This document shows positions 1-7,772 of a stretch of 64,000 bases of DNA, in pieces; within the stretch, counting starts at the first letter, position 1, and each line of letters opens with the position of its first letter. Location of the stretch: positions 3,100,001 through 3,164,000 of the forward strand of contig OZ250185.1 in NCBI GenBank assembly GCA_965238265.1, read 5' to 3'. Under the pieces are notes generated by a model. That model saw nothing but the letters and a program-made list of their open reading frames with translations, did not search any database and was not told the origin of the DNA. The position numbers were made by a program, and so were the translations under genes. This DNA is from JAJDUF01 sp965238265. Lineage in GTDB: Bacteria > Chloroflexota > UBA11872 > UBA12225 > JAJDUF01.

Positions 1-126
1 TGGGGGCTGGCCGCCTCACTCCCCGGGCCGTCGTGCTGACGCGGCCCTGCTCCTGGTATGGTCAGGCACTCGCTGCGGCTTCCCAGGAGAGCACCGCGGC
101 ATAGACAGCCAAGAAAGTGTGAGCGC

Positions 127-879
127 ATGTGGACCAACCGCGCAAAAGCCAAGCTCCAGGCCGGAGAGTCGATTCGCGGCGTGTTTATCAACCTGGATTC
201 GATCCAGGCCGTCGAGCTATGCGGTCTCCTCGGCTTCGACTTCTGCCTCATTGATGCCGAGCACGCGCCATTCGGACCGCAGTACGTCGAACAGATGATC
301 CGCGCTGCGGATGTCAGCGGTATGACGCCGCTGGTGCGCGTCGCCCAAAACGAGCGCCAGGTCATCCTGCGCTACCTCGATGTCGGAGCGCAAGGCGTGC
401 AGATTCCGATGGTCAATACCGCTGCTCAGGCCCAGGCGGTGGTCGAAGCGGTCAAGTACACGCCCCTGGGCAAGCGCGGCTTGGCGAGCGTCACTCGCGC
501 CTCCCGCTGGGGTGTCGGCATCAACGTGCCCGACTATGTGGCTCGCGCGAACGAGGAGACGATGGTGATTGTGCAGGTCGAGACGCAGGAGGCCCTCGAC
601 AATCTCGACGCGATCCTCGCCGTGCCACACATTGACCTCGTATTCGTCGGGCCAACCGACCTCTCGCAGTCGTTCGGCGTCCCCGGCCAGCCGACTCATC
701 CGCGGGTCGTCGCCGCGCTCGAAGCTGTCGTCGCGCGAGCGGGCGCCGTCGGACTGCCCGTCGGCACGGTGGCACCGGACGCCCAGCTGATGCAAGAGCG
801 CTTGGCCCAAGGCGTGCGCTCCGTCGCCACCAATACCACGTCGCTCTTCATCCAGGCAGCCAGCGCCTTTCTTGCGTAG
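127..879 (+). CDS. HpcH/HpaI-family aldolase
   Basis: Class II pyruvate aldolase of the HpcH/HpaI (2,4-dihydroxyhept-2-ene-1,7-dioate aldolase) family, which cleaves 4-hydroxy-2-oxo acids to pyruvate and an aldehyde. From the ATG at 127 the protein has 250 residues, the usual family length. The DAEH motif gives the catalytic His (H46), R71 fits the substrate Arg, and E152 (VQVET) and D178 (VGPTDLS) fit the two divalent-metal ligands known in HpcH. An in-frame ATG at 58 adds 23 Arg-rich residues that do not look like family sequence, so I start at MWTNRAK. The gene stands alone. The true substrate cannot be read from the sequence; related enzymes act in sugar-acid and aromatic catabolism. Confidence 0.9.
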   Translation: MWTNRAKAKLQAGESIRGVFINLDSIQAVELCGLLGFDFCLIDAEHAPFGPQYVEQMIRAADVSGMTPLVRVAQNERQVILRYLDVGAQGVQIPMVNTAAQAQAVVEAVKYTPLGKRGLASVTRASRWGVGINVPDYVARANEETMVIVQVETQEALDNLDAILAVPHIDLVFVGPTDLSQSFGVPGQPTHPRVVAALEAVVARAGAVGLPVGTVAPDAQLMQERLAQGVRSVATNTTSLFIQAASAFLA

Positions 880-1034
880 TCGGCACACTGGCCGGCCTGG
901 CCCCCCTATGGTCCCCCCGCTGCGGCCGGGGGACGGCGTGTTCCCTCCCCTGTCGCAACGGGGGAGGGTTAGGGTGGGGGCCAGGCCGGGGACGGGAATC
1001 AACCGCAACCATCCTGTGCATCCTGTATATCCAT
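880..1034. repeat. Intergenic repeat block (families E and D)
   Basis: Non-coding gap with a copy of the dispersed element reading ccccctatggtccccccgct (about 899-934), which continues into a GC-rich complementary arm, followed by a run related to the gggagggttagggtgggg element. Relatives lie at about 24331, 46261, 47631, 51272, 53418 and 56131, and inverted at 42653 and 63452. Confidence 0.6.
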
Positions 1035-1076
1035 GTGAATACCACCGCTCAGAGCAAGGATAACCGTGTACAAGCC

Positions 1077-1610
1077 ATGACTGACAGCACAGCGCGGTTG
1101 CTCAGGTTGGCGCGGCCGCTGCGGCGGCGGAGCAGCCGCCTCGTGGTAGCACTCTACCGCCGCGGGCTAGGCCGGATCGTGGCGGGCTGGCTGCTCCTGC
1201 TCACCACCCGCGGACGCCGCAGCGGCCGCCCGTACACGACACCGCTCGGCTACGTGTCCGCTAACGCGCCAGGACTACCCAATCCACCGGGAGCGGTGGT
1301 CTACCTCTTCCGCGCCGCTCCTGGTGGGGCAGACTGGCTCGCCAACGTGCGGGCGCAGCCCGAGGTCAAGGTGCGAATCGGACTGCGCTGCTACCACGCT
1401 CGCGCCCGCATCCTCCGCGGCGAGCGGCAGCGCCGCCACGCCTTAGCCCGCTACCTGCAAGGGCGGACCCTGCCGGCGCGGGCGGCCCGTCGGGCCTTCG
1501 GTCTGGACTGCGCCCGACCCGACGAGAGCATCGCGCAAGCCGCGCGTGCCGCACAGCCCGTCATCGTCGCACTGCGCCTCGACAACCCCACACCGTCGCA
1601 CGGCGCCTGA
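1077..1610 (+). CDS. Nitroreductase/quinone reductase family (DDN-like, F420)
   Basis: Small split-beta-barrel protein of the deazaflavin-dependent nitroreductase (DUF385/Ddn) family. Members use reduced F420 or flavin to reduce quinones or nitro compounds. The signature LTTRGRRSGRPYTTPL with the following GY is present, as is the ADWLANVRAQPEVKVRIG strand typical of the family. ATG 1077 (MTDSTARLL) is preferred over the in-frame ATG at 1035, which only adds 14 polar residues next to a repeat. The N-terminus is unusually Arg-rich and the body carries a hydrophobic stretch (GRIVAGWLLLL). The cofactor is inferred from the family and is not visible in the sequence. Confidence 0.8.
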   Translation: MTDSTARLLRLARPLRRRSSRLVVALYRRGLGRIVAGWLLLLTTRGRRSGRPYTTPLGYVSANAPGLPNPPGAVVYLFRAAPGGADWLANVRAQPEVKVRIGLRCYHARARILRGERQRRHALARYLQGRTLPARAARRAFGLDCARPDESIAQAARAAQPVIVALRLDNPTPSHGA

Positions 1611-1616
1611 AACCGC

Positions 1617-2486
1617 TCACCGGCGGTTGAACTTCTGCATGCGGTTGTCGGCCTCCACTTCGATGATATAGAGGTCACCGCGAGAATCGATCCACATGCC
1701 GTGCGGCGAGCCGACAAACTGGCCGGGCGCACTGCCGTATTCGCCCCAGCGTGTGATTAGCTCGCCGTCCAGCGTCATCATGGTCACGTGCTGGGTACCT
1801 AGACGCCCGCCGATGATATAGACGGTGTTGTCCCGGTCAATCAACATCTCCTGCGGCATCGCAATGTCGCGCCACTCGTCCAGATACTCCCCGTCGCGGG
1901 TGAAAATCTGAACTCGGTCGTTGCCGCGATCCAGGATCAGCACCCGCCCGCGCTCGTCCACGCAGACGTTATGCACCGGCCGGGTGAACTCGCCCGGCCC
2001 GGTGCCCTCCGATCCCCACGAAAGCTCCAGCTCGCCATCCGCGCTGAAGCGATGCACGCGATGGTTCTCGTAGCCGTCCGCCACGAACACCTCGCCCGAC
2101 GGGGCACGAAACGCCCGCGTCGGCCGGTTGAAGGGTGTCTCCACGCCCGGCTTACCGCGCGTGCCCCACGTCGCCAGCAGGGTGCCATCGCAGGTCCACT
2201 GCGTTACCGTGTGCCCGTTCGTGTCCGTGACGTAGAGGATGTCGTCCTCACTCATCCAGACCCCGTGCGCCTGCTCGAACGCCCCCTCGCCCCAGGTGGT
2301 AATCAGCCGGCCATTCGGCTCGAACACCATCATCACCGACGCGGGAAAGCGTTGGAACACATAGACGCGATCCTGCGAGTCGCAGGCGACACCGGACACC
2401 AAGCCGAACTCCGGCCGGTGCGGCCCACGCCCCCAGTTACCCTCTGCTTCGTAGATGAAGTCACCGCTGCCTACAATGGCGCTCAT
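1617..2486 (-). CDS. NHL-repeat six-bladed beta-propeller protein
   Basis: Six-bladed propeller of the NHL/peptidyl-alpha-hydroxyglycine lyase-like class. Recurrent blade motifs are visible: DSQDRVYVFQR, SEDDILYVTDTNGHTVTQW, PSGEVFVADGYENHRVHRF, DERGRVLILDRGNDRVQIF, DRDNTVYIIGG and DSRGDLYIIEVEADNRMQKF, each followed by G-E-x-x-x-x-W. No signal peptide is seen. The start is set at 2486 because a strong Shine-Dalgarno (aggagaggagc) precedes that ATG; an upstream in-frame ATG at 2516 lies inside a 52-bp tandem duplication of this very start region. Such proteins often bind ligands or act as lyases or lactonases, but no activity can be assigned. Confidence 0.85.
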   Translation of the reverse strand: MSAIVGSGDFIYEAEGNWGRGPHRPEFGLVSGVACDSQDRVYVFQRFPASVMMVFEPNGRLITTWGEGAFEQAHGVWMSEDDILYVTDTNGHTVTQWTCDGTLLATWGTRGKPGVETPFNRPTRAFRAPSGEVFVADGYENHRVHRFSADGELELSWGSEGTGPGEFTRPVHNVCVDERGRVLILDRGNDRVQIFTRDGEYLDEWRDIAMPQEMLIDRDNTVYIIGGRLGTQHVTMMTLDGELITRWGEYGSAPGQFVGSPHGMWIDSRGDLYIIEVEADNRMQKFNRR

Positions 2487-2555
2487 GCACGCTCCTCTCC
2501 TGTGCTTCGGAGTCACCGCTGCCTACAATGGCGCTCATGCACGCTCCTCTCCTGT
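2459..2555. repeat. Tandem duplication of a gene start (45 bp, period 52)
   Basis: The 45 bases at 2459-2503 recur identically at 2511-2555. Each copy holds the ATG and Shine-Dalgarno of the NHL gene on the minus strand. The period is 52 bases, not a multiple of three, so the upstream start codon is out of frame with the gene. Confidence 0.9.
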
Positions 2556-2617
2556 CAGTCGTCGGTATGCAGTCGTCGCCAGTCGAGCACTATGCGCCAC
2601 CGGCTGCCTACTGTCAA

Positions 2618-3502
2618 CTACTCGACGGCGGGGAGCGTGGGCTGGGCTGCCGGTTCGGGCGTGGGGACGGCAATCGGCGGATGGGGCAGCGGCTCTCCCG
2701 GCACCGGCGGAAAGCCGGCAGCCACCGGCAGGGACTCGTCGGCCAACTGTCCGGGGGCGTGGGGCTGCACGACGTGGCCACCGATCAGCCCGGTCTCGCG
2801 GAGCAAGACGCCGCTGAGCACCGGCACGACCGTCTCCGCTGCGAACAGCCCCGTCGGATGGTCCACCAGCCAGCGTTGCAAGGTCTGGCGCTGAAACCGC
2901 TGTACGATAAACGGGCCGCGATAGCGCGGATGTGACGTCGGCAAGCCGTAGAAGTTGATCGCGTCGAGCACCGACCACAGCCCGGTGTGGCCGGCCGGCG
3001 CCCGGAAATAGGCCGCCCGGATCGCCGGGTCGCGCAGCCACGCGATCCGCTCGGCGACCGCATCGTCGAAGGTCAAGGCCTCGCCGGCACGCGGCACCGG
3101 TATGTCGTGAACCGCCAGGAGCCAGGGGTCCAGCCCGGCGACCGTCAGCAGCTCGAACGTATTGGCAAAGCGCGTACCCTGCCCCGGACACGCCTGCAAG
3201 ACGACCCGCTGGAATACCTGATAGACACAGCCGTCGCGGCCGAGGAAGGCGCGGCTGACCGGATAGCCCAGCACCGCAGCCCCACCGTGCTCTTGGAACA
3301 GCGTCCAGAAGAGCGCTGGGCCGGCCGGCGTGTCGTGCAGGTCCCGCACGTCAAACCCCTGGCCCACCACGCCGGTTGCTTGCCAGAAATGCCGGCCAGC
3401 GGGCAGCGGCTGCGCCGGGGCTGGGCCTCCCGCCACGGCGCTGCCCGGCCGGGCCAAGAGCAGGAGCAACCCCAGCAGCAGGAGGACCAGCCTTGCCCGC
3501 AA
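2618..3502 (-). CDS. Secreted protein with FW..GG..GYPvS repeat-like segment
   Basis: Exported protein of unknown function. The mature part contains FWTLFQEHGGAAVLGYPVS followed by a Q-x-FQR segment, a pattern I know from many uncharacterised exported Chloroflexota proteins and related to LGFP-type repeats. The TTG at 3502 is chosen as start since it is followed at once by RAR and a Leu-rich signal peptide ending AVAGG. The open frame extends to an ATG at 3676, but the extra 58 residues are translated from two dispersed repeats (the PSPRPSPTGRGR and SRESGNP segments), so they are unlikely to be genuine. The C-terminus is Pro-rich. Function is unknown. Confidence 0.6.
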   Translation of the reverse strand: MRARLVLLLLGLLLLLARPGSAVAGGPAPAQPLPAGRHFWQATGVVGQGFDVRDLHDTPAGPALFWTLFQEHGGAAVLGYPVSRAFLGRDGCVYQVFQRVVLQACPGQGTRFANTFELLTVAGLDPWLLAVHDIPVPRAGEALTFDDAVAERIAWLRDPAIRAAYFRAPAGHTGLWSVLDAINFYGLPTSHPRYRGPFIVQRFQRQTLQRWLVDHPTGLFAAETVVPVLSGVLLRETGLIGGHVVQPHAPGQLADESLPVAAGFPPVPGEPLPHPPIAVPTPEPAAQPTLPAVE

Positions 3503-3844
3503 CAGCGGCCGGCTTGCGCCGGAAGCCAGCAGCGGGGAGGGCGGATTCCCGCTTTCGCGGGAATGACGGTCGGCGAGGCGATTTCTCCCTCTCCCCGTGG
3601 GAGAGGGCCGGGGTGAGGGCTGCCGGGGGGTGAGGCGCAATCTTGCCGCCAACTGCATTGACACGCTGCTGCTCATTTCGGTGTCACATCAAGGAAACTC
3701 GCCGCGGCCGCCGCGCGGCCGCCCGATAGTATCCTGCCAGGACTAGCGCCGGCGTCCGAGCGATGCTAACGCTGCCACCGGCAGACGGCAAGCTGCGCCG
3801 CCCGCCCGGCCACCAGCGGCGGCAGTCAGAGGGTAGAATCAACC
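3503..3844. repeat. Intergenic region with repeats A and D
   Basis: Holds an inverted repeat of family A (ggattcccgctttcgcggga at about 3543, continuing to atgacgg) and a copy of the ctctccc...gggagagggccgggg element (about 3584-3622). The rest (3630-3844) is GC-rich with no gene or convincing promoter that I can see. Confidence 0.55.
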
Positions 3845-4891
3845 ATGTCATTATGGGAGGAGCTAGCTGGCGCCTTGCCGGAGTCGTGGGACCAGTTCAA
3901 TGTGTCATGGGACCAATTCAATACGGTTGATGCTGCTTTATTGCTGCTCACAGCGCTACTCACCATCAACGGCATTCGTCGCGGCTTCGTCGCCTCGATC
4001 ACCGGCCTCGCCTCGCTCGTCGTGAGTGTGGTACTGGCCATCAAGTTCTACGGGTTGGTCGCTGACCTCATCCTCGAACAGTGGGAGTTGTCGCCGCTGA
4101 TTGCGAACGGCGCGGGATTCCTCGCGATTGTGCTCGTGGCTCAAATCCTGCTCGCGTTCGCGCTATCCACCATCGCCGGTATGCTGCGCCCGCTGCGCCC
4201 GTTCCTTACCCCGCTGATCGCGGCCGACCACCTGCTCGGCGCGATCCCCGGCTTTGTGCTGGGATTCATTATCTCCGCACTGCTCCTGACGTCGCTCCGC
4301 TTCCTCCCTCTTCCCAGCACGGTGCAGCAGTCGGTCGAGGAGTCGGCCCTCGCCAGCTACCTCACCCGTGCAACGGCGGCGGCGCTCCCACAGCTAGAGA
4401 CGCTCTTCGGCCAAGCCATCCGCAGCACGCTGGCGTTCCAGAGCCGGGGCATCGTCGAATACGGGGAACCCCTACAGCTCGGTCCGTTCCCGCTACCAGA
4501 GCTACAGGTAGACCCGGAAGCGGAAACCCGCTTGCTCGCGCTGGTCAACGCCGCCCGCGCCCGCGAGTCACTGCCGCCGCTGGTGATGGACCCCGATCTG
4601 CGCGCGGTCGCGCGCACCCACAGCGCCGAGATGTTCCAGTTCAACTACTTCTCGCATCGCTCACCCGTCACAGGCAGTCCGGCAGATCGTATCCGCAGCC
4701 ACAATATCCCCTATCGGGTAGCCGGCGAAAACCTGGCGTACGCGCCAACGGTTGATGTGGCGCACGTCGGCCTGATGAATAGCCCCGGCCACCGACACAA
4801 TATCCTGGCCACCGAATACGGCAAGATTGGCATTGGCGTGGTCTCGGGCGGCATCTACGGCAAGATGTTCACACAGAACTTCACGAATTAG
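3845..4891 (+). CDS. CvpA-CAP fusion protein, membrane-anchored
   Basis: The first ~180 residues form a CvpA-type membrane domain with about four hydrophobic segments (ALLLLTALLTINGIRRGFV, SLVVSVVLAIKFYG, GAGFLAIVLVAQILLAFAL, GFVLGFIISALLL). The last ~125 residues form a CAP/SCP (YkwD-like) domain: E-T-R-LLALVNAARARESLPPL, the H-S-AEM-x-x-x-x-x-FSH block with the paired His, GENLAYA, SPGHRHNIL and a GKMFTQNF end. CAP domains bind lipids or act at the cell wall; the fold should lie outside the membrane. The N-terminus carries a short internal duplication (SWDQFN twice). GTG/ATG alternatives are absent and the ATG at 3845 is short-spaced from the upstream gene-poor region. Confidence 0.88.
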   Translation: MSLWEELAGALPESWDQFNVSWDQFNTVDAALLLLTALLTINGIRRGFVASITGLASLVVSVVLAIKFYGLVADLILEQWELSPLIANGAGFLAIVLVAQILLAFALSTIAGMLRPLRPFLTPLIAADHLLGAIPGFVLGFIISALLLTSLRFLPLPSTVQQSVEESALASYLTRATAAALPQLETLFGQAIRSTLAFQSRGIVEYGEPLQLGPFPLPELQVDPEAETRLLALVNAARARESLPPLVMDPDLRAVARTHSAEMFQFNYFSHRSPVTGSPADRIRSHNIPYRVAGENLAYAPTVDVAHVGLMNSPGHRHNILATEYGKIGIGVVSGGIYGKMFTQNFTN

Positions 4892-4948
4892 CGCCGGGGC
4901 AGCCCGCCGGCCACGCGCAGCCGTCCTTATGCCTCGATCAACCGCGCT

Positions 4949-4976
4949 TTGACAGACAGCGCGAGAGATTTATACT
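4949..4976 (+). promoter_or_regulatory. Sigma70-type promoter of the aminotransferase gene
   Basis: TTGACA at 4949-4954, a 16-base spacer and TATACT at 4971-4976. The predicted transcript has a leader of about 125 nt before the ATG at 5107. This is one of the best promoter matches in the window. Confidence 0.7.
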
Positions 4977-5106
4977 CGACATATCCCCTCCTCGCCTGGC
5001 CAGCGCCGGTCGTAGGTATCCCCTACCTGCCGCCGCCGTCGGCACAGCGCCGGTCCAACGGGCGTCCGAACAGGATGGCGGGGTAACCACGTAACAGGAG
5101 AGCTTG

Positions 5107-6306
5107 ATGGTGACAGCAACTGCGGTGAGATTTGCTACCCGCATGGCCGATCTCGGCACGGAATCGGCCTTTGAGGTACTCGCTCGCGCCCGCCAACTGG
5201 AGCGGGAAGGACAGCATATTATCCACATGGAGATCGGGGAGCCGGATTTTCCTACGCCACAGCACATTAAGGACGCCGCGAACGACGCCCTCGCGGCCGA
5301 CGAAACCAAATACGGCCCGTCCGCTGGCATCATGCCCTGCCGCGAAGCGGTGGCGGCCTATGTGTCCGAGACACGTGGGGTGCCGGTCGGACCGGAGCAA
5401 GTCGTCATCACCCCCGGGGCCAAGCCCCCGATCTTCTACGCAGTGCTCGCGCTCGTTGACGAGGGGGATGAGGTGCTGCTGCCCGACCCCGGATTTCCGA
5501 TCTATGAGTCCGTGGTCGCATTCGTGGGGGGCCGGCCCATTTCTGTGCCCCTCAGCGAAGCCAACGAGTTCCGGTTTGAGATAGCGGAGCTGGAGCGGCG
5601 CATCACCTCGCGGACGAAGATGATTGTCCTCAATTCACCGCAGAACCCGACCGGCAGCGTCCTCACCGCCGGGGACGTGGCGGGCATTGCGCGCCTCGCC
5701 CGCGAGCACGACCTCTGGGTCATTAGCGACGAGATCTACTCGCGGCTGCTGTTCGAGGACGACGCGCCGAGTGTGCTGTCCGAACCGGGTATGGCCGAGC
5801 GGACGGTGTTGGTGGACGGGTTCTCCAAGGCGTACTCGATGACCGGCTGGCGCTTGGGCTACGGCGTGATGCCCGCAGAGCTGGCCGAAGGCATGGCCCA
5901 GCTCCAGAATAACTGCTCGTCGTGTACGACGACCTTCATTCAGCACGCCGGTATCGCTGCGCTCCAGGGACCGCAGGACTCGGTGGACGAAATGGTCGCG
6001 GCCTTCCAGAGTCGGCGCGATCTGGTCGTCGGGCGGCTGAACGAGCTGCCCGGCGTACACTGTCTCTCACCACACGGCGCCTTCTACGTCTTCCCGCGCG
6101 TCGAGATACCGGGTCTCACGAGCAAAGAGATCGCCGATTACCTCCTGGCGTGCTCCGGTGTGGCCATCCTCGCCGGCACCGCCTTTGGCGCTGCCGGCGA
6201 GGGCTACCTGCGCCTCTCCATCGCCACGGCCACCGAGCAACTGGAAATCGGCCTGGACCGCATAGCGCAAGGGCTGGACGAGCTGCGCGCCGGACAGCGG
6301 CCGTAG
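5107..6306 (+). CDS. PLP-dependent aminotransferase, class I/II
   Basis: Fold-type I aminotransferase of the aspartate aminotransferase (subgroup I-gamma) type, 399 residues, full length. The PLP lysine is K241 in the motif GFSKAYSMTGWRLGY; NSPQNPTGS and SDEIYS (D208, Y211) give the pyridine and phosphate contacts, and R at GEGYLRLS near the C-terminus binds the substrate carboxylate. ATG 5107 has AGGAG six bases upstream; a TTG at 5104 is in frame but has worse spacing. The gene is alone behind its own promoter. Substrate (Asp, Ala or aromatic amino acids) cannot be told from the sequence. Confidence 0.92.
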   Translation: MVTATAVRFATRMADLGTESAFEVLARARQLEREGQHIIHMEIGEPDFPTPQHIKDAANDALAADETKYGPSAGIMPCREAVAAYVSETRGVPVGPEQVVITPGAKPPIFYAVLALVDEGDEVLLPDPGFPIYESVVAFVGGRPISVPLSEANEFRFEIAELERRITSRTKMIVLNSPQNPTGSVLTAGDVAGIARLAREHDLWVISDEIYSRLLFEDDAPSVLSEPGMAERTVLVDGFSKAYSMTGWRLGYGVMPAELAEGMAQLQNNCSSCTTTFIQHAGIAALQGPQDSVDEMVAAFQSRRDLVVGRLNELPGVHCLSPHGAFYVFPRVEIPGLTSKEIADYLLACSGVAILAGTAFGAAGEGYLRLSIATATEQLEIGLDRIAQGLDELRAGQRP

Positions 6307-6323
6307 GCGCGAGCCTCACCCCC

Positions 6324-6378
6324 TGATGGGCCAAAGCCGCACCACACCTGGCACTATCCGTGCGGCTTTGGCCCATCA
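6324..6378. repeat. Palindromic repeat, 19-bp arms (copy 1)
   Basis: Perfect 19-base inverted repeat: tgatgggccaaagccgcac at 6324-6342 and its complement at 6360-6378, with a 17-base loop. A second copy in opposite orientation is at 26550-26604. It sits 17 bases after the aminotransferase stop but has no T-tract, so it is not a standard terminator. Confidence 0.85.
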
Positions 6379-6796
6379 CCCGGCCCCCTCTCCATCGCCG
6401 AGCGACAGAGAGGGGGCCGGGTGCGGCGGTTGGCATCACGCCGGCGGCCGCTCCCTCTCCACCTGGGAGAGGGCCGGGGTGAGGGCAGTCGCGGCCGGTC
6501 GCCGCGCGGACTCCCCTTCCCTGGAGGGAAGGGGCCGGGGGTTAGGTCCATGGCGCCGTTTGTCCGGCGGCCAGCAATGGTGTTAGGATAAAGGTAGGCG
6601 AACCGCGCGTCCGGTGCTCAGGCCCACCTGCCTGCGACGCGCGCCTTTACTAAGTAGTTCGCTTGTTCAGCAGCCGACCTTTCACTCGGCGGCGACCGCG
6701 CACACGCGCGTAGCTCCGGAGTAGCGGCGGGACGACCGCCACCACTCCCTTGCCGGTATGGGCCGGTCCCACCACACGGGGCCAAAGTAGGAAACC
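6379..6796. repeat. Gene-free region with dispersed repeats
   Basis: From 6379 to about 6560 there are three copies of the ccggcccc...ctctcc/ggagagggg element (family D). From 6560 to 6796, upstream of the DtxR-type regulator, I see no gene; the sequence is GC-rich with no clear -10/-35 pair. Confidence 0.5.
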
Positions 6797-7627
6797 ATGG
6801 CGACAGCAACGACACCAGGCTCCACAGACGCCATCATGGACAAGGCTGCACCGTATTTGGAGCAGCAAATACCAACGTTTGAGCTTGCAGAGGAGGTGGA
6901 GGCGGACATCACGGACAAGGCTGCACAGTATTTGGAGGCTATCTACCTGCTGATCTCGGAGGGCCGCCCCGCCATTGCCGCGCGGGTGGCCGAGATTGTC
7001 GGGGTCACGCCACCGACGGTGCTGGGGACCCTCCGCCGCTTGCAAGAGCAGGGCCTGATCCGTCTGACCCAGCGCAAGAAAATCAGGTTGACCGAGCAAG
7101 GGCATGCGTTCGCCGAGCGTCTCATGCGCCGGCATCGCTTGATGGAACGCTTCCTCACCGACGTGCTGGGGTTGGATTGGCGTCAGGCGCATGAAGAGGC
7201 CGAGCGCCTGGAACACGCCGTATCCCCCCTGCTGGAGGCACGGCTCGCTGCGGTCCTCGGCGATCCGGCCACCTGCCCCCACGGTAATCCGATTCCCGGC
7301 AGCCGGAGCGCCAGCCTGCTCGACCTCTCGCCCCAGGTGCGGCTCAGTGAATGCACCACCGGTCAAGCTGCGACCGTGATCCGCATTGAGGAAGCGGCCG
7401 AGTGGGACCTCGACTTACTGACCTTCCTCGAACGTCATCAGATCAAGCCGGGCGAGACGCTCGACATTCTCGACGTGGCCACCTTCAACGACACCATTAC
7501 CGTCGCCAGCGCGGATGGCGACGTGGTGCTCGGAAACAAGGCCGCCGAGCGCGTCTGGGTTCATCCCACCACCGTGGCTGCCGAGGACGACAACGCCGTG
7601 CGCGAGCCGGCCGCCGTGGCCAGGTAG
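6797..7627 (+). CDS. DtxR/MntR-family metal-dependent regulator
   Basis: Iron- or manganese-dependent repressor. Order of parts: an extra N-terminal ~38 residues, a winged helix (about 40-105; YLEAIYLL...RVAEIVGVTPPTVLGTLRRLQEQGLI), a dimerisation and metal-binding domain (HRLMERFL, EEAERLEHAVS, CPHGNPIPG), and a C-terminal FeoA/SH3-like domain (about 175-265). The N-terminal extension contains a partial copy of the start of the helix-turn-helix domain (DKAAPYLE versus DKAAQYLE), produced by a 31-base imperfect duplication. Its targets are likely metal transporters, but none lie beside it. Confidence 0.9.
   Translation: MATATTPGSTDAIMDKAAPYLEQQIPTFELAEEVEADITDKAAQYLEAIYLLISEGRPAIAARVAEIVGVTPPTVLGTLRRLQEQGLIRLTQRKKIRLTEQGHAFAERLMRRHRLMERFLTDVLGLDWRQAHEEAERLEHAVSPLLEARLAAVLGDPATCPHGNPIPGSRSASLLDLSPQVRLSECTTGQAATVIRIEEAAEWDLDLLTFLERHQIKPGETLDILDVATFNDTITVASADGDVVLGNKAAERVWVHPTTVAAEDDNAVREPAAVAR
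6832..6937. repeat. Imperfect in-frame duplication, 31 bp, period 75
   Basis: Bases 6832-6862 match 6907-6937 at 29 of 31 positions. The period is 75 bases (25 codons), so the duplication stays in frame within the regulator gene and gives it two DKAA-YLE segments. Confidence 0.85.
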
Positions 7628-7772
7628 GGTGGCCGCCGCCACATTGTCGGGAAGGCTTCAGACACGGTTCTGCCTCTGGCCCCCGTGCCTGCTTCCCTAG
7701 CCACCGGCCCACTCCGTGGCCGGGTTCCACACCTGGAACGTTCAACCTACGCGCTTCTTGGCACACCTCCAC

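Noticed and set aside
217..1008. Long minus-strand open frame (263 codons) opposite the aldolase
   Set aside because: Mirror frame of a GC-rich gene; Arg/Gly-rich with no family pattern, and it runs through a dispersed repeat.
6324..6378. Rho-independent terminator of the aminotransferase gene
   Set aside because: Stable stem but no T-tract, and a second copy lies in an unrelated position upstream of a gene.
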